A stretch of 64,000 nucleotides of DNA from UBA1351 sp963677625 (lineage in GTDB: Bacteria; Bacillota; Clostridia; Lachnospirales; Vallitaleaceae), in the NCBI GenBank assembly GCA_963677625.2, contig CAXXSW010000007.1, forward strand, positions 62,001 through 126,000. Reading direction: 5' to 3'. A program made the position numbers and the translations under genes. Shown piece by piece: positions 52,532 to 62,012 of this stretch; within the stretch, counting starts at the first letter, position 1; each line of letters opens with the position of its first letter. The notes below the pieces were generated by a model. The model saw nothing but the letters and a program-made list of their open reading frames with translations, did not search any database and was not told the origin of the DNA.

Positions 52532-54472
52532 TTACTCTATGAGAGGATGTTCTATCCTCTTCATATCCAGTAAATCATTCTCAAGCATATATTCGGAAGC
52601 CTCCACAATCTGACAGGCCCTAACATATTCATCATAGAGAAAATCAAAGTCCTCGTATACTTGACCAGTCACCCGATTCCAGGCCCTTCCTTCTTCAAAA
52701 ACTTCTGTTGATGATGCTTGAAATATAATATCATCCTTAATAAAAGATCCTTTTAACATATAGGTTACTGACGCTATAAAGCCGGAAGAATCCTCCAAAA
52801 GATTATTTCCGAATATCTCCTTGCCTGGATCGAACCCCATCAGATACCCCAAGGTAGGCAGTAAATCCACTTGGCCTCCAACCTTATGATTTAGACTTTC
52901 TTCCTCACTTATTCCTTCAAAAACCGGTGAATGGATAATAAGGGGAATATTTAACATCTCATCAAAATCATAGTCCTTACCCAAGATACCTGACATAAAC
53001 ATCTTATTCTCTCTGTCTTTACAATTTAATCCATAATGGTCACCATAGATAACAACAAGTGATGACTGATAATAGGGTTTTTCCTTCAAGGCATCTATGA
53101 AATCTCCAAGAGCATCATCTGAATATCGGACACCTGCAAGATAATTGGCAAAAAGACTGTCATATCTTACATCCTCCTCATCCTTGATCACTTGATATTC
53201 CTCAGGCATCACATAAGGATAGTGGCAAGAAAGACTCACCATAAAAGTATGAATTTTCTCTCCTTTATCATATCGGTCATCCATATCCTCAAGAACCTGT
53301 CTGTATAGACTTTTATCTGAAATACCAAATGCGATTTTCTCATCAACAACCAAGTCTTCCATACTCATAAAATCATCAAACCCTTGGTTAGGATAAGCAG
53401 CCTCCCTATTCCAAAATTCTCCCATATATCCATGGTAAGCAACTGATCTATATCCTAATTCTTTCAAAATCCAAGGTAACCCTCTATATCTATGGTCCCA
53501 AAATTGGTCATAGACACCACCAGATATCACTGGATAAATCGAATTATTAGATGCAAACTCTGCATCAGAAGTATTGCCCCTACCAATCGTCTCATAATAA
53601 TTATCAAAGTACAATGAATGATCATCAATAAGTTTATTAAGATTAGGCGTTAGCTCCACACCATCAATAGATCGACCAATGGGAAACTGCTGCAAAGACT
53701 CTACCTGGATAACAATCAAATGCTTTCCTTCTGCAATACCCTTCAGCTCATCATAATTGTTCTCTTTATTCTGATTAAGGGGACTTTCACCCTTATCATG
53801 CTTTTCACTCGTTTGATAATTTTCTTCTTCTACCACTTCAATAGCTTTTTTTACAGTATCTATATAGGTTACGTCCTGACCTGATACCTGCTCATAAATA
53901 TCCCGAAGATGATAAGTAACAAGCTCACTCTGATTCACAATCTTAAAAGCATCCGCATGAAGAGGATTCACAACAGCCACAAGGAGAGTCAGCACCAATA
54001 CAAGATTCGCCAGCTTCAACCTAGGAATCCAGTAAGGATCTGCAGGACGTCCAAACCGCTGGTTTAACCTTTTGTAGTACCAAATAGCAATAGGAATATC
54101 TGCCAGAAGAAGTACATTAAGAGGTGGTAAAGTCACTTTAAGTGTGTCTGCATCAACGACCATCATAGCATCTAACTGCATCAGCTGCATCAGTGATGGC
54201 AACTGGTTAAAGTATGAAAAATACATGGAATCCACAAACATAAGCAAGGATATAAGTCCATAAAGAACCCCAAAAACAATAAAGGTTCCCTTACGTCTAC
54301 TCAAGGAAAAACTTAATCCAATCTGTATAATAAATAAGGCTGTAATCAGCAGGCCCACCATTCTAATTCCTGTCATGTCTGTAATCCAATAGAAGAAAAA
54401 CAGCTTAGCAATTAGGATTGTCAGCATCATGATATCCATCTTTAAATATGTCTTTTTCTTTATCTCTCTCAT
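52532..54472 (-). CDS. ltaS: LtaS-family sulfatase (lipoteichoic acid synthase-like)
   Basis: 646 aa from the ATG at 54472. Longer frames are rejected because the predicted -10 TATAAT (54524-54519) would lie inside or after them. Five N-terminal helices (about 10-190), then an extracellular sulfatase-fold domain (about 265-590). The catalytic Thr lies in GRGNTSDAEFASNN, with metal sites EVESLQ-type VIQVESLQQFPIG, IYGDHYGLN and LSCHYPY. Polymerises glycerol-phosphate from phosphatidylglycerol onto a lipid anchor at the membrane surface. Length equals B. subtilis LtaS paralogues; a sugar-phosphate transferase role is an alternative. Confidence 0.9.
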   Translation of the reverse strand: MREIKKKTYLKMDIMMLTILIAKLFFFYWITDMTGIRMVGLLITALFIIQIGLSFSLSRRKGTFIVFGVLYGLISLLMFVDSMYFSYFNQLPSLMQLMQLDAMMVVDADTLKVTLPPLNVLLLADIPIAIWYYKRLNQRFGRPADPYWIPRLKLANLVLVLTLLVAVVNPLHADAFKIVNQSELVTYHLRDIYEQVSGQDVTYIDTVKKAIEVVEEENYQTSEKHDKGESPLNQNKENNYDELKGIAEGKHLIVIQVESLQQFPIGRSIDGVELTPNLNKLIDDHSLYFDNYYETIGRGNTSDAEFASNNSIYPVISGGVYDQFWDHRYRGLPWILKELGYRSVAYHGYMGEFWNREAAYPNQGFDDFMSMEDLVVDEKIAFGISDKSLYRQVLEDMDDRYDKGEKIHTFMVSLSCHYPYVMPEEYQVIKDEEDVRYDSLFANYLAGVRYSDDALGDFIDALKEKPYYQSSLVVIYGDHYGLNCKDRENKMFMSGILGKDYDFDEMLNIPLIIHSPVFEGISEEESLNHKVGGQVDLLPTLGYLMGFDPGKEIFGNNLLEDSSGFIASVTYMLKGSFIKDDIIFQASSTEVFEEGRAWNRVTGQVYEDFDFLYDEYVRACQIVEASEYMLENDLLDMKRIEHPLIE

Positions 54473-54594
54473 TTTCTCACCCAACCAGTCTAACTTAACT
54501 ATATATGATGTCGCGCCCATTATATCATAAAAAAGCCAGCCGAAAACATACAACTTTTTAACAATTTATAGATTCATTATTCAAAATTTGTTCA

Positions 54595-54622
54595 TTAACA
54601 TCCACATATTCTATGTTATAAT
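54595..54622 (+). promoter_or_regulatory. Predicted promoter of the GGDEF-EAL gene
   Basis: TTAACA (54595-54600), a 16-bp spacer ending TGT and TATAAT (54617-54622). Confidence 0.55.
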
Positions 54623-54655
54623 GTAGTTATATATTTATAATCGAGGATGATTTAT

Positions 54656-57199
54656 ATGAATATTCTCATTTCAATTCTTTTTTTTATAGCATTTTCAATA
54701 TACCTATTTATAGGTCTTCTTGTGTCGGAGAAACTCAAGAATAACCCCATTAACACCTTGTTTTTTTTCATCTGTCTCTCCCTGTGTGTTTGGTCTTTAG
54801 GGTTTTCTTTCAGTGTAAGTGCTCCCAACGAAGAAGTAGCTACCTTCTGGAAAAAATTCAGCGCTTTCGGTTGGATTAGCTTGTATCCTCAATTACTTCA
54901 CTTTTCCCTGCATTTTACTAATACCCTATCACCACAAAGAATGAAAAAAGCTTTCACAAGATTCGTCTTGTTCATCTTATACCTTCCCATTCCTTACTTA
55001 ATCTATGCCTATATTTTTTCACCCAAATATAAAAACCTATTATATACTATGAAAAACACTCCTTATGGCTGGCATAATTTTTCAACATCCTTAACCATAC
55101 CTGATACTGTTTTTTATGTATATTATATCAGCTATATGTTGATTACACTAATCCTCCTCCTCAATTGGCACTTTATCACTAAAAAGAACCCCAAAATATC
55201 TAGGCCCGTACTTATCTCCATATTTGTGACCTTTATTTTAGGTAGTATTTCTGATATCCTCCTGACATCAGTATTTACTATAAATTATATCCGTATCACG
55301 CCAATTCTTATACTCCTGCCAATATATGTGATTATCAAATCAATAAGGAAGGATAATTTTCTTAATGCAGGAATTATATTTAAAGTAACCAATATTATCA
55401 ATCCCAATATATCTTCTATAACTTTTTTATTTATCTCACTCTCCATGCTATCAGGTTCTGTTTTTAATTATCTTCTTATCGACAATGTTCATTTTATAAA
55501 ACCTCAAGCAAGCATTATCCTTCTTATCCTTTCCGCACTTCTCCTGGTTATACGAAAGATGAGAATACAGTCATATATAAAAGATATTCTATTGATTTTT
55601 TTCCTCTTCCATATGATCGTGTTAGCATCTGTTTACATGCTTCCTACCGGTGGTATAACAACTTGGTCAGGAGCCATCTTAGTCATATTTATTTTTGCCT
55701 TCTTCAACAAGAGAAGCAGTATTATCTTTTTAACTGTCGCCTTATTTATATCTCAGATATTAACCTGGTCCTACAAACCTCAAGTTACTACAAGTATCTC
55801 CGGTTGGGATTATTCCCTAAGATTAGGTATGTTTTCCTTGATGGTCATCTTCACAGTTTATATTAATAAGCAATGGTTAGCCCGAATAAGAGAGAATGAA
55901 ATCCAAATTGCTAACCAGCATCAAATGGCTTATTTTGATCCCCTTACCGGACTGCCAAATCGAACCAATTTTACTGAACATTTAGCAACTGCAATTGAAC
56001 GCACGACTCATTCTCCCAGAAAAATTGCTATACTCTTTCTTGACCTAGACAGTTTTAAGATTATTAATGATACAAAAGGACATGATATCGGTGATCAAAT
56101 TCTTAAGATCGTAAGTCGCCGTTTATTGTCTTTTTTGGACAACAATACCTTTATCGCACGTTTTGGTGGTGATGAATTTTTAGTCATCTATGATAATGAT
56201 CCAGACCAGAAGGACCTATCTATTTTCTGTGAAAATCTCCTAAAAAAACTTAATAAACCAATTAACTTTAACGCATATGAATACACGATTTCTGCCAGTA
56301 TCGGTATCTCTATATATCCAGAAGATGGTTCTAGCGAAAATACCTTGATAAGCCGTGCTGACCTTGCCATGTACTCAGCCAAAGAAGCTGGCAAAGATAC
56401 TTATGCCTTCTGCACTAAAGAAATGAAGGAAAAAGCTGAAAAAGAAACCCTCATCACCGACCAACTTAGAAATGCTGTCGCCAATAAGGAGTTAAGCCTC
56501 CTTTATCAACCTCAAGTCAATCTAGAAACTAATAAGATACACTGTTGTGAAGCCCTTCTTCGCTGGAACTCACCCATACTTGGCCCCCAATCACCTGGCA
56601 TCTTTATTCCCCTTGCAGAAAAGTCCAATATTATCGACCAACTTGGTAATTGGGTCTTAGAAGAAGCCATAAAACAAAACCATATCTGGCATAATCTAGG
56701 TTATACTAACATGAAGATCTCCGTCAATGTCAGCGTATCCCAACTCTACAATCCAGGTTTCCTAGACTATATCAATTCTCTCCTAAAAAAATACTATCTA
56801 TCTCCAAACTACCTGGAGCTAGAATTAACAGAAAATATCTTTATCGAGAATCATGGTCAAATTAATAAAACCTTAATCCAATTAAATAATCTAGGTGTAT
56901 CCGTTGCCATTGATGATTTCGGTACAGGCTTCTCTTCCCTAAGCCGTATTAGAGACCTATCTGTTGACATCCTCAAATTAGATCTAGGCTTTATCCGTAA
57001 CCTGACGCAAGAGGAAAGAGACCGAAATCTTTCCAAAGCTATTATCGATATGGCAGACATCCTGGGTCTAAAAGTTGTAGCAGAAGGTGTCGAAACAAAA
57101 GAGCAACTGGATATCCTCCAATCCTACGGCTGCCGCCACATCCAGGGCTACTACTTCTTCAAGCCCATGTCCCCCGCTGAACTGACCCCTTATTTTTAG
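54656..57199 (+). CDS. Membrane GGDEF-EAL dual c-di-GMP protein
   Basis: 847 aa from the ATG at 54656, with GAGG 9 nt upstream. A long membrane region (about 1-405, perhaps a dozen helices; the first part resembles the 7TM/histidine-kinase N-terminal type) precedes GGDEF (about 425-580, intact GGDEF in FARFGGDEFLVI, no I-site) and EAL (about 595-847). The EAL motif reads EALLRW; also ELTENIFIE, DDFGTGFSSLSR, LKLDLGFIRN, VVAEGVETKEQ and GYYFFKPM. Both halves look catalytically complete, so net activity depends on the signal. Confidence 0.92.
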   Translation: MNILISILFFIAFSIYLFIGLLVSEKLKNNPINTLFFFICLSLCVWSLGFSFSVSAPNEEVATFWKKFSAFGWISLYPQLLHFSLHFTNTLSPQRMKKAFTRFVLFILYLPIPYLIYAYIFSPKYKNLLYTMKNTPYGWHNFSTSLTIPDTVFYVYYISYMLITLILLLNWHFITKKNPKISRPVLISIFVTFILGSISDILLTSVFTINYIRITPILILLPIYVIIKSIRKDNFLNAGIIFKVTNIINPNISSITFLFISLSMLSGSVFNYLLIDNVHFIKPQASIILLILSALLLVIRKMRIQSYIKDILLIFFLFHMIVLASVYMLPTGGITTWSGAILVIFIFAFFNKRSSIIFLTVALFISQILTWSYKPQVTTSISGWDYSLRLGMFSLMVIFTVYINKQWLARIRENEIQIANQHQMAYFDPLTGLPNRTNFTEHLATAIERTTHSPRKIAILFLDLDSFKIINDTKGHDIGDQILKIVSRRLLSFLDNNTFIARFGGDEFLVIYDNDPDQKDLSIFCENLLKKLNKPINFNAYEYTISASIGISIYPEDGSSENTLISRADLAMYSAKEAGKDTYAFCTKEMKEKAEKETLITDQLRNAVANKELSLLYQPQVNLETNKIHCCEALLRWNSPILGPQSPGIFIPLAEKSNIIDQLGNWVLEEAIKQNHIWHNLGYTNMKISVNVSVSQLYNPGFLDYINSLLKKYYLSPNYLELELTENIFIENHGQINKTLIQLNNLGVSVAIDDFGTGFSSLSRIRDLSVDILKLDLGFIRNLTQEERDRNLSKAIIDMADILGLKVVAEGVETKEQLDILQSYGCRHIQGYYFFKPMSPAELTPYF

Positions 57200-57287
57200 C
57201 TTTTTTAAACTTAAACTATCTAGGCAAGCAGCACAACTTATTATAAATCTCTAACCCTACCCAGATAACATTATCATCCATTTTGCA

Positions 57288-57560
57288 TTATAGTCCATCC
57301 CGATAAATCTCATTGATTCTAGCCTGGGCCTGTTCTGATTTATGCTTATCCACCATTCGATCCCTATCACTGATAATTGCTAACATTTCATCCACAACTT
57401 CTTCCAAGCTCGGTTGGGAATACCGGTATAGATATCCCACCATACGTTCAGCGGTAAAATCAGTATTCATATACTTGTAAGCGATTTCCTTACAGAACTC
57501 ATCTGGAAACCCTTTTTCCATAAGCAATTTATATACGGTAAAACTTTTTTCTGATGCCAT
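57288..57560 (-). CDS. Conserved small protein, unknown
   Basis: 90 aa, hydrophilic and mainly helical with acidic and basic clusters (DEFCKEIAYKYMNTDFTAERMVGYLYRY, then EVVDEMLAI, DRDRMVDKHKSEQ). No domain recognised. AGAGAGGTTAAGC before the ATG and a good reading frame support it being real. Convergent with the GGDEF-EAL gene. Confidence 0.75.
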   Translation of the reverse strand: MASEKSFTVYKLLMEKGFPDEFCKEIAYKYMNTDFTAERMVGYLYRYSQPSLEEVVDEMLAIISDRDRMVDKHKSEQAQARINEIYRDGL

Positions 57561-57641
57561 GCTTAACCTCTCTTTTCAAAAACAACTATAAGTCCATTAC
57601 GATTCTAGCACTATACTTGGAGATGAATACTATCTTTAATA

Positions 57642-58688
57642 CTAGAACATTTGAAGGCTAATATCCTTAAGTGCTTTGATTAAGGCATCATTTTCCGGTC
57701 TAGTCCTTAAAGCCAGTCGAATATACTGATCTTCTAAACCAATAAAATCCTCACAAGTTCTTATATAAACCCCGCATTCAACCAGCAATACCATTAATTC
57801 TTTACCTGGAATAGATGTATGACATAAAAAGAAGTTTGTACAACTTGGTATCAGCTTAAGAAAGTCTATTTTTTTTAGTTGTTTTTCCATGTACGCTTTT
57901 TCTCTATTATACCATTCTTTCGTTTGGGTTTTATAGTCTAAATCCTTTATTAAGTAAGGAAGAATATCACTAGCAAAAGCATTAATGGTCCAGGGTTCCT
58001 TATATTCATACAATTGATGGATTAGGGTCGAATGCCCCAGACCATAACCCAATCTAATGCCTGGAATTGCGTAAAATTTTGTCATGGATCGTATCAAAAA
58101 AAGATGTGGATTATCTAAAAGTGATATAGCTGTCGGTTTATCTTCAAAGTCAGAAAAAGACTCATCCACCAGAAGATAGGCGGAGTAATCAGCTAGAGTC
58201 GCTAATAACTTCTCCAACCTTTCTATTTCAACATAACTACCCGTTGGGTTATTAGGATTACATATCACAACAACGTCTGGTCTATTAGCTCTTATTTCCA
58301 TTAATAATGCTTCATCATCTAAGGAGAAGTTATTATCCTTTTCCAAATAATGATAGTCACACAAGGTTCCCTGCTGTTTGAAGGCTCTTTCATATTCATT
58401 AAAGGTTGGTTGAATTAATAAAACCTTCTTGGCATGAATCCTTCTTGCAAAAAGATAGATTAGCTCACTTGCACCATTACCCATAATTACCTGGTCTCGA
58501 CTTAATAATAGTTCGTTGGCTATGGTTTCTCTTGCCTTTAATGAACTAGGCTCCGGATAATACTCTAACAAATGTGATTGTTCCTTCATCCATGCTCTTG
58601 CTCCCTCAGGAAGACCGAGAGGATTCAAATTAACACTAAAATCAATCATATCCTTTTGTTTACCATAATAACCACCATGTTTATTCAT
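57642..58688 (-). CDS. cobD: Threonine-phosphate decarboxylase (CobD)-like PLP enzyme
   Basis: About 348 aa (ATG 58688, with AGGATGG upstream; another ATG at 58694). The N-terminal HGGYYG and FSVNLNPLGLP are the CobD signature; GNGASELIYLFARR, VICNPNNPTGSY, VDESFSDFED and PLP Lys in IRSMTKFYAIPGIRLGYG follow the aminotransferase fold I order. It makes (R)-1-amino-2-propanol phosphate for the lower loop of cobalamin. Second gene behind the B12 riboswitch, 38-44 nt after cbiB. A histidinol-phosphate aminotransferase is the main alternative, less likely given context. Confidence 0.9.
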   Translation of the reverse strand: MNKHGGYYGKQKDMIDFSVNLNPLGLPEGARAWMKEQSHLLEYYPEPSSLKARETIANELLLSRDQVIMGNGASELIYLFARRIHAKKVLLIQPTFNEYERAFKQQGTLCDYHYLEKDNNFSLDDEALLMEIRANRPDVVVICNPNNPTGSYVEIERLEKLLATLADYSAYLLVDESFSDFEDKPTAISLLDNPHLFLIRSMTKFYAIPGIRLGYGLGHSTLIHQLYEYKEPWTINAFASDILPYLIKDLDYKTQTKEWYNREKAYMEKQLKKIDFLKLIPSCTNFFLCHTSIPGKELMVLLVECGVYIRTCEDFIGLEDQYIRLALRTRPENDALIKALKDISLQMF

Positions 58689-58732
58689 AGTCATCCATCC
58701 TATTTTGTTTGCTAAATGATAGCAGAGTCATG

Positions 58733-59695
58733 CTACATCTTATACATTAATAATAATCCTAAGCATAATACTAGCATTATAACTTGAGACGCATACATGA
58801 TACGAATTGTTACAGGAATGTCATTTATTTCAATTGGTCTACTGGCATCACCTATAGAAGGTTTAACCAAAATTGTATTAAAATATCGGTTCGTTCCGCC
58901 TATCTGAATACCAAGAAGCCCGGCTACTACCGATTCCGGATAACCACAATTAGGGCTCTTATGGTTTCGACGATCCCTAATAAGAACGCCTAATCCCTTT
59001 GTAAAGTCATATTTAAGAACTCCACCACCTAATAGCATAAAGAGACTGCCTATTCTAGCCGGTATATAATTAAAGACATCATCTGTTTTTGCAGAGAAAA
59101 AGCCAATCTCCCTATAAGGTTCTTGGATGTAACCTACCATAGAATCCAAGGTATTAATTGTTTTGTACAAATATACTGCTTGTACCGGAAAATTAAAAAA
59201 CAAACCAATCACCATGTAAAAAAGTGGTGCTAAAATCCCATCCACTGTATTTTCTGCTGTTGTTTCCACCGCAGCTCGAATAACCTCAGTCTCGCTCAAA
59301 TTCTGTGTATCTCTACCTACAAGATAACTAATAAACCGTCTTCCTTCTTGAAGTCCCTTCTCACTTAAAGCCTTATAGACTTTCATGACTTCAACACTAA
59401 GACACTTTGCGGCTAAAGAAGTATATAGTAGATAAATAGTAACAAGGATGCGTATCCAAGGATGAATTAATTCCGCTACATATAATAATACTGTAATAAA
59501 CAAAGTCACACTACTTGTGGAAAAAAATAATAGCAAAAAACCACCAAACTTTAAAGGTAGTCCTGATTTTCTTATGATTTTTTCAAGTCCATGAATGCCT
59601 TTCCCAATAAAAATTATGGGATGGGGAACCTGTATTGGATCACCAAAGATCCAGTCCAAAACCACCGCGCTACATAGAATCAATATACTTTCCAT
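58733..59695 (-). CDS. cbiB: Adenosylcobinamide-phosphate synthase (CbiB)
   Basis: 320 aa, multi-helix membrane protein. N-terminal LDWIFGDPIQVPHPIIFIGKGI, then GRDTQNLSETEVIRAAVETTAENTVDGILAPLFY and PNCGYPESVVAGLLGIQIGG are diagnostic. It joins adenosylcobyric acid to aminopropanol (phosphate), the product of the next gene. AGGAG 8 nt before the ATG. Preceded by the cobalamin riboswitch and its terminator. Confidence 0.95.
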   Translation of the reverse strand: MESILILCSAVVLDWIFGDPIQVPHPIIFIGKGIHGLEKIIRKSGLPLKFGGFLLLFFSTSSVTLFITVLLYVAELIHPWIRILVTIYLLYTSLAAKCLSVEVMKVYKALSEKGLQEGRRFISYLVGRDTQNLSETEVIRAAVETTAENTVDGILAPLFYMVIGLFFNFPVQAVYLYKTINTLDSMVGYIQEPYREIGFFSAKTDDVFNYIPARIGSLFMLLGGGVLKYDFTKGLGVLIRDRRNHKSPNCGYPESVVAGLLGIQIGGTNRYFNTILVKPSIGDASRPIEINDIPVTIRIMYASQVIMLVLCLGLLLMYKM

Positions 59696-59727
59696 TTACA
59701 TAACTCCTACTATCCTAAAATAAAACA

Positions 59728-59757
59728 AAAAAGCTATATTATCTAAAATAATACAGC
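59728..59757 (-). terminator. Riboswitch expression-platform terminator
   Basis: Minus strand AAAGCTGTATTAT / ATAATATAGCTTT stem followed by six T residues, between the cobalamin aptamer and the cbiB ribosome site. It could stop transcription when B12 is bound. Confidence 0.85.
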
Positions 59758-59839
59758 TTTAATCCCTAATATCTACATGGCTATGGTAAAAATTAGGCTA
59801 CCATCAAGATGCATCCTCTTAGTTCCGAAGAGAAAATAT

Positions 59840-60040
59840 GCAAAGTGCTACAGGTTGGTATTCTGACTTAAAACTCTAACGCTCATCTTTCCCTTCCCAA
59901 TAATATTGCTTGTACAACAATTATCAGTGAGTGTAGTTACTTACTACCTAAAGATTTACTCGTTTTTCACAGCAGCGGCTCTGTGAGGGAATCACACCCT
60001 CTTCCATATGATTTGAATACATTCAAATCAATCTACCTGT
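59840..60040 (-). promoter_or_regulatory. Cobalamin (B12) riboswitch
   Basis: Read on the minus strand: AGAGGGTGTGATTCCCTCACAG (about 60002-59981) followed by CCGCTGCTGTGA matches the conserved core, and AGTCAGAATACCAACCTGTA (about 59869-59850) is the B12 box. The leader holds no ORF and lies 150-340 nt before cbiB. Exact aptamer ends are approximate. The rest of the 486-nt gap contains a promoter and a terminator. Confidence 0.93.
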
Positions 60041-60064
60041 TCACATCTATTCAATTCAATTTTT

Positions 60065-60093
60065 AAGTATATTCCTCTAAGTGTTTACTGTCA
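60065..60093 (-). promoter_or_regulatory. Promoter of the riboswitch-cbiB-cobD unit
   Basis: Consensus TTGACA (60093-60088), a 17-bp spacer and TATACT (60070-60065) on the minus strand. The RNA would begin near 60058, giving a leader of about 360 nt. Confidence 0.85.
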
Positions 60094-60181
60094 ATACCAA
60101 ATTAAAGAGAGCCTCTACTAGTACCTAAGAAGAGTTGCTAGAACAAGGGGACTCTTATCTTCTAGAAAAACAATGGTAAAA

Positions 60182-61276
60182 CTAGTTCAAGGAAATTCTA
60201 TAGGTCACCTCATAATTAGTATAAGCACCTACTTCTCCATATCCGGCCACCTTATCTTCAATAAACACTGTTCCTTTTCTATCTAAAGCCTCAAAACCCA
60301 TTTGACAATTGGCCAAAAAAATCCCAGCTGCAACAGGAGAATAATACCTAGATTTTTTTACGGTTAGTAATTTCAAGGTCACACTTGAAGGATCTTCCTC
60401 AACAATGCATCTGGTCGGTTGTCCATTAAAGGATGAAGGAGACCATCGCCCGGCTTCAAAAACATTCTCATATCTTGAGAATATCGACCGATTATCCTTC
60501 ACCGAGTTCTCCATTTTATTCTCAAGAAAGAACACCTGATCTATAGGATGTCTCTTTCTCGTTTTTAGGTTCATTCCCCTTATTAAAAGAGGTATATATT
60601 TGGATGGATAACCTATGGCACAAACACATAAAATATGATGTGAGTGCGCATCAAACCTGTCTCCTAACATTGATTTTATACTTTCATGATCAGCTCCTGG
60701 ACCAATCCAACAAGTCCCAATCCCTCTCCTTGTCGCTTTAATGACAATTCTCTCCAGCCGCCTTCCAGCTTCAATTATGGCCAACCTATTATATGTAGCA
60801 GGTACCAAGGCAACAATAAATTCTGTGGCATTAACAACAGGCCATACATTTATATTTCCTTTTACGCAATAAAACTGGATTCCATCTCCAAACCGAAAAG
60901 AATCATATTGGTCTACATTCTCATCATGAATAACTTGTTTAAGAAAAGCCAAGTCATCTTGGTCTAAATATCCTTTCTGAAAAGACCTACAGGACTGACG
61001 TTCCCTCATGATCTGAAAAACATCTCTATTCTTTATCACATTAGTCTTTCTTTCTCTTGGATGTAACTGATACTTAACAGTTATAAGATCATATATAAAT
61101 CTAAGAAAGAGCAATAAGGCAATCGTTCTCAGTATCCAGCTGAATATATCAAATCCAAGCCATCTACTAATTATTGCTACAAGAGATGTCATGAAAGCGA
61201 TGACCAAAACAGGGACATATTGCAGCCAACCTGTATACATATATTTCTTTTTTAGTCTGCTGAGGTAATTCAGCAT
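60182..61276 (-). CDS. Membrane-anchored nitroreductase-family protein
   Basis: 364 aa from the ATG at 61276, with AAAGGG upstream. Two N-terminal helices (about 18-60), then nitroreductase features: RERQSCRSFQKG, RLERIVIKATRRGIGTCWIGPGADHESI, and FEAGRWSPSSFNGQPTRCIV, with the order of parts resembling the putative-TM-nitroreductase family. FMN-dependent reduction of nitro compounds or quinones is expected. Follows a TetR gene by 4 nt in one operon. It is upstream of, not under, the B12 riboswitch and lacks the compact form of BluB. Confidence 0.82.
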   Translation of the reverse strand: MLNYLSRLKKKYMYTGWLQYVPVLVIAFMTSLVAIISRWLGFDIFSWILRTIALLLFLRFIYDLITVKYQLHPRERKTNVIKNRDVFQIMRERQSCRSFQKGYLDQDDLAFLKQVIHDENVDQYDSFRFGDGIQFYCVKGNINVWPVVNATEFIVALVPATYNRLAIIEAGRRLERIVIKATRRGIGTCWIGPGADHESIKSMLGDRFDAHSHHILCVCAIGYPSKYIPLLIRGMNLKTRKRHPIDQVFFLENKMENSVKDNRSIFSRYENVFEAGRWSPSSFNGQPTRCIVEEDPSSVTLKLLTVKKSRYYSPVAAGIFLANCQMGFEALDRKGTVFIEDKVAGYGEVGAYTNYEVTYRISLN

Positions 61277-61280
61277 ATTA

Positions 61281-61904
61281 TCAATCCCTTTCACTAGTCA
61301 TTGCTCTTTGTATCATTCCTACAGCCTTTTCACAAAGTTCTTTCAGATTATCCATATCTCCACTTATGACTTTTTCATCCAGATGAGTCATCATCCATTG
61401 GTTAACCTGAATAACTAAGCTGTAATGTATCTCAAAAAGAAAGCTTTTAGGTAAATCTTGCCGTATCTCCTGCCTCTCATAACCATATTCAAATATCTTA
61501 AGAAAAGATTTTCTTATCTTATCCTGGCCTTCTTTTTCAGTTGGGTCTGATGACTGCATGACCCGTTGTATAAATGCCAGGAGTATAGGATTTTCAACTC
61601 CATTGCTAAACCTTTTGAAAACCAGCTTCTCTATCCCCTTCCAATATCCTTCCTTCAAAAGCAGGTCTTCCACATTCAGATTCAGATCATATAAACTGCC
61701 TAAGACAAAATCAAGAACAGAATTAAAGAGATCTTCCTTATTAGAAAAGTAATAATATAAAGCTCCAGCACTCAATCCTGCCCTTTTACTAATTCGGTTA
61801 ATGGAGGCAAGATTAAAACTATGGTCTGCAAATTCCTCCAGTGCAATTCTTAATATATGTTCCTGCTTCATTTTATCTAATGTAAAAAATCTTTCAAAAG
61901 CCAT
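61281..61904 (-). CDS. TetR-family repressor of the nitroreductase operon
   Basis: 207 aa. N-terminal HTH (about 12-58: KQEHILRIALEEFADHSFNLASINRISKRAGLSAGALYYYFSNKEDL) is classic TetR; the C-terminal ligand-binding domain is variable. AAGGAGG lies before the ATG. A near-consensus promoter with an operator dyad at its start point lies directly upstream, so it represses itself and the nitroreductase until an inducer binds (inferred). Confidence 0.92.
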   Translation of the reverse strand: MAFERFFTLDKMKQEHILRIALEEFADHSFNLASINRISKRAGLSAGALYYYFSNKEDLFNSVLDFVLGSLYDLNLNVEDLLLKEGYWKGIEKLVFKRFSNGVENPILLAFIQRVMQSSDPTEKEGQDKIRKSFLKIFEYGYERQEIRQDLPKSFLFEIHYSLVIQVNQWMMTHLDEKVISGDMDNLKELCEKAVGMIQRAMTSERD

Positions 61905-61919
61905 TAAATCCTCCTTTTG

Positions 61920-61973
61920 AATCTATATTCAAAATGTAGATTTAATTATACTCTCATCTTCGTCATAAGTCAA
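61920..61973 (-). promoter_or_regulatory. TetR-operon promoter and operator
   Basis: Minus strand TTGACT (61973-61968), a 17-bp spacer and TATAAT (61950-61945). Dyad AATCTA-N11-TAGATT (61920-61942) covers the transcription start, the usual place for a TetR operator. Confidence 0.75.
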
Positions 61974-62012
61974 ACTAAGACAAACCCATCTAGCACTGCT
62001 ACAATTAGGTAA

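Noticed and set aside
60182..61276. BluB (dimethylbenzimidazole synthase) because of nearby B12 genes
   Set aside because: The protein has membrane helices and a different domain order, is under its own TetR promoter and lies upstream of the riboswitch, not behind it.
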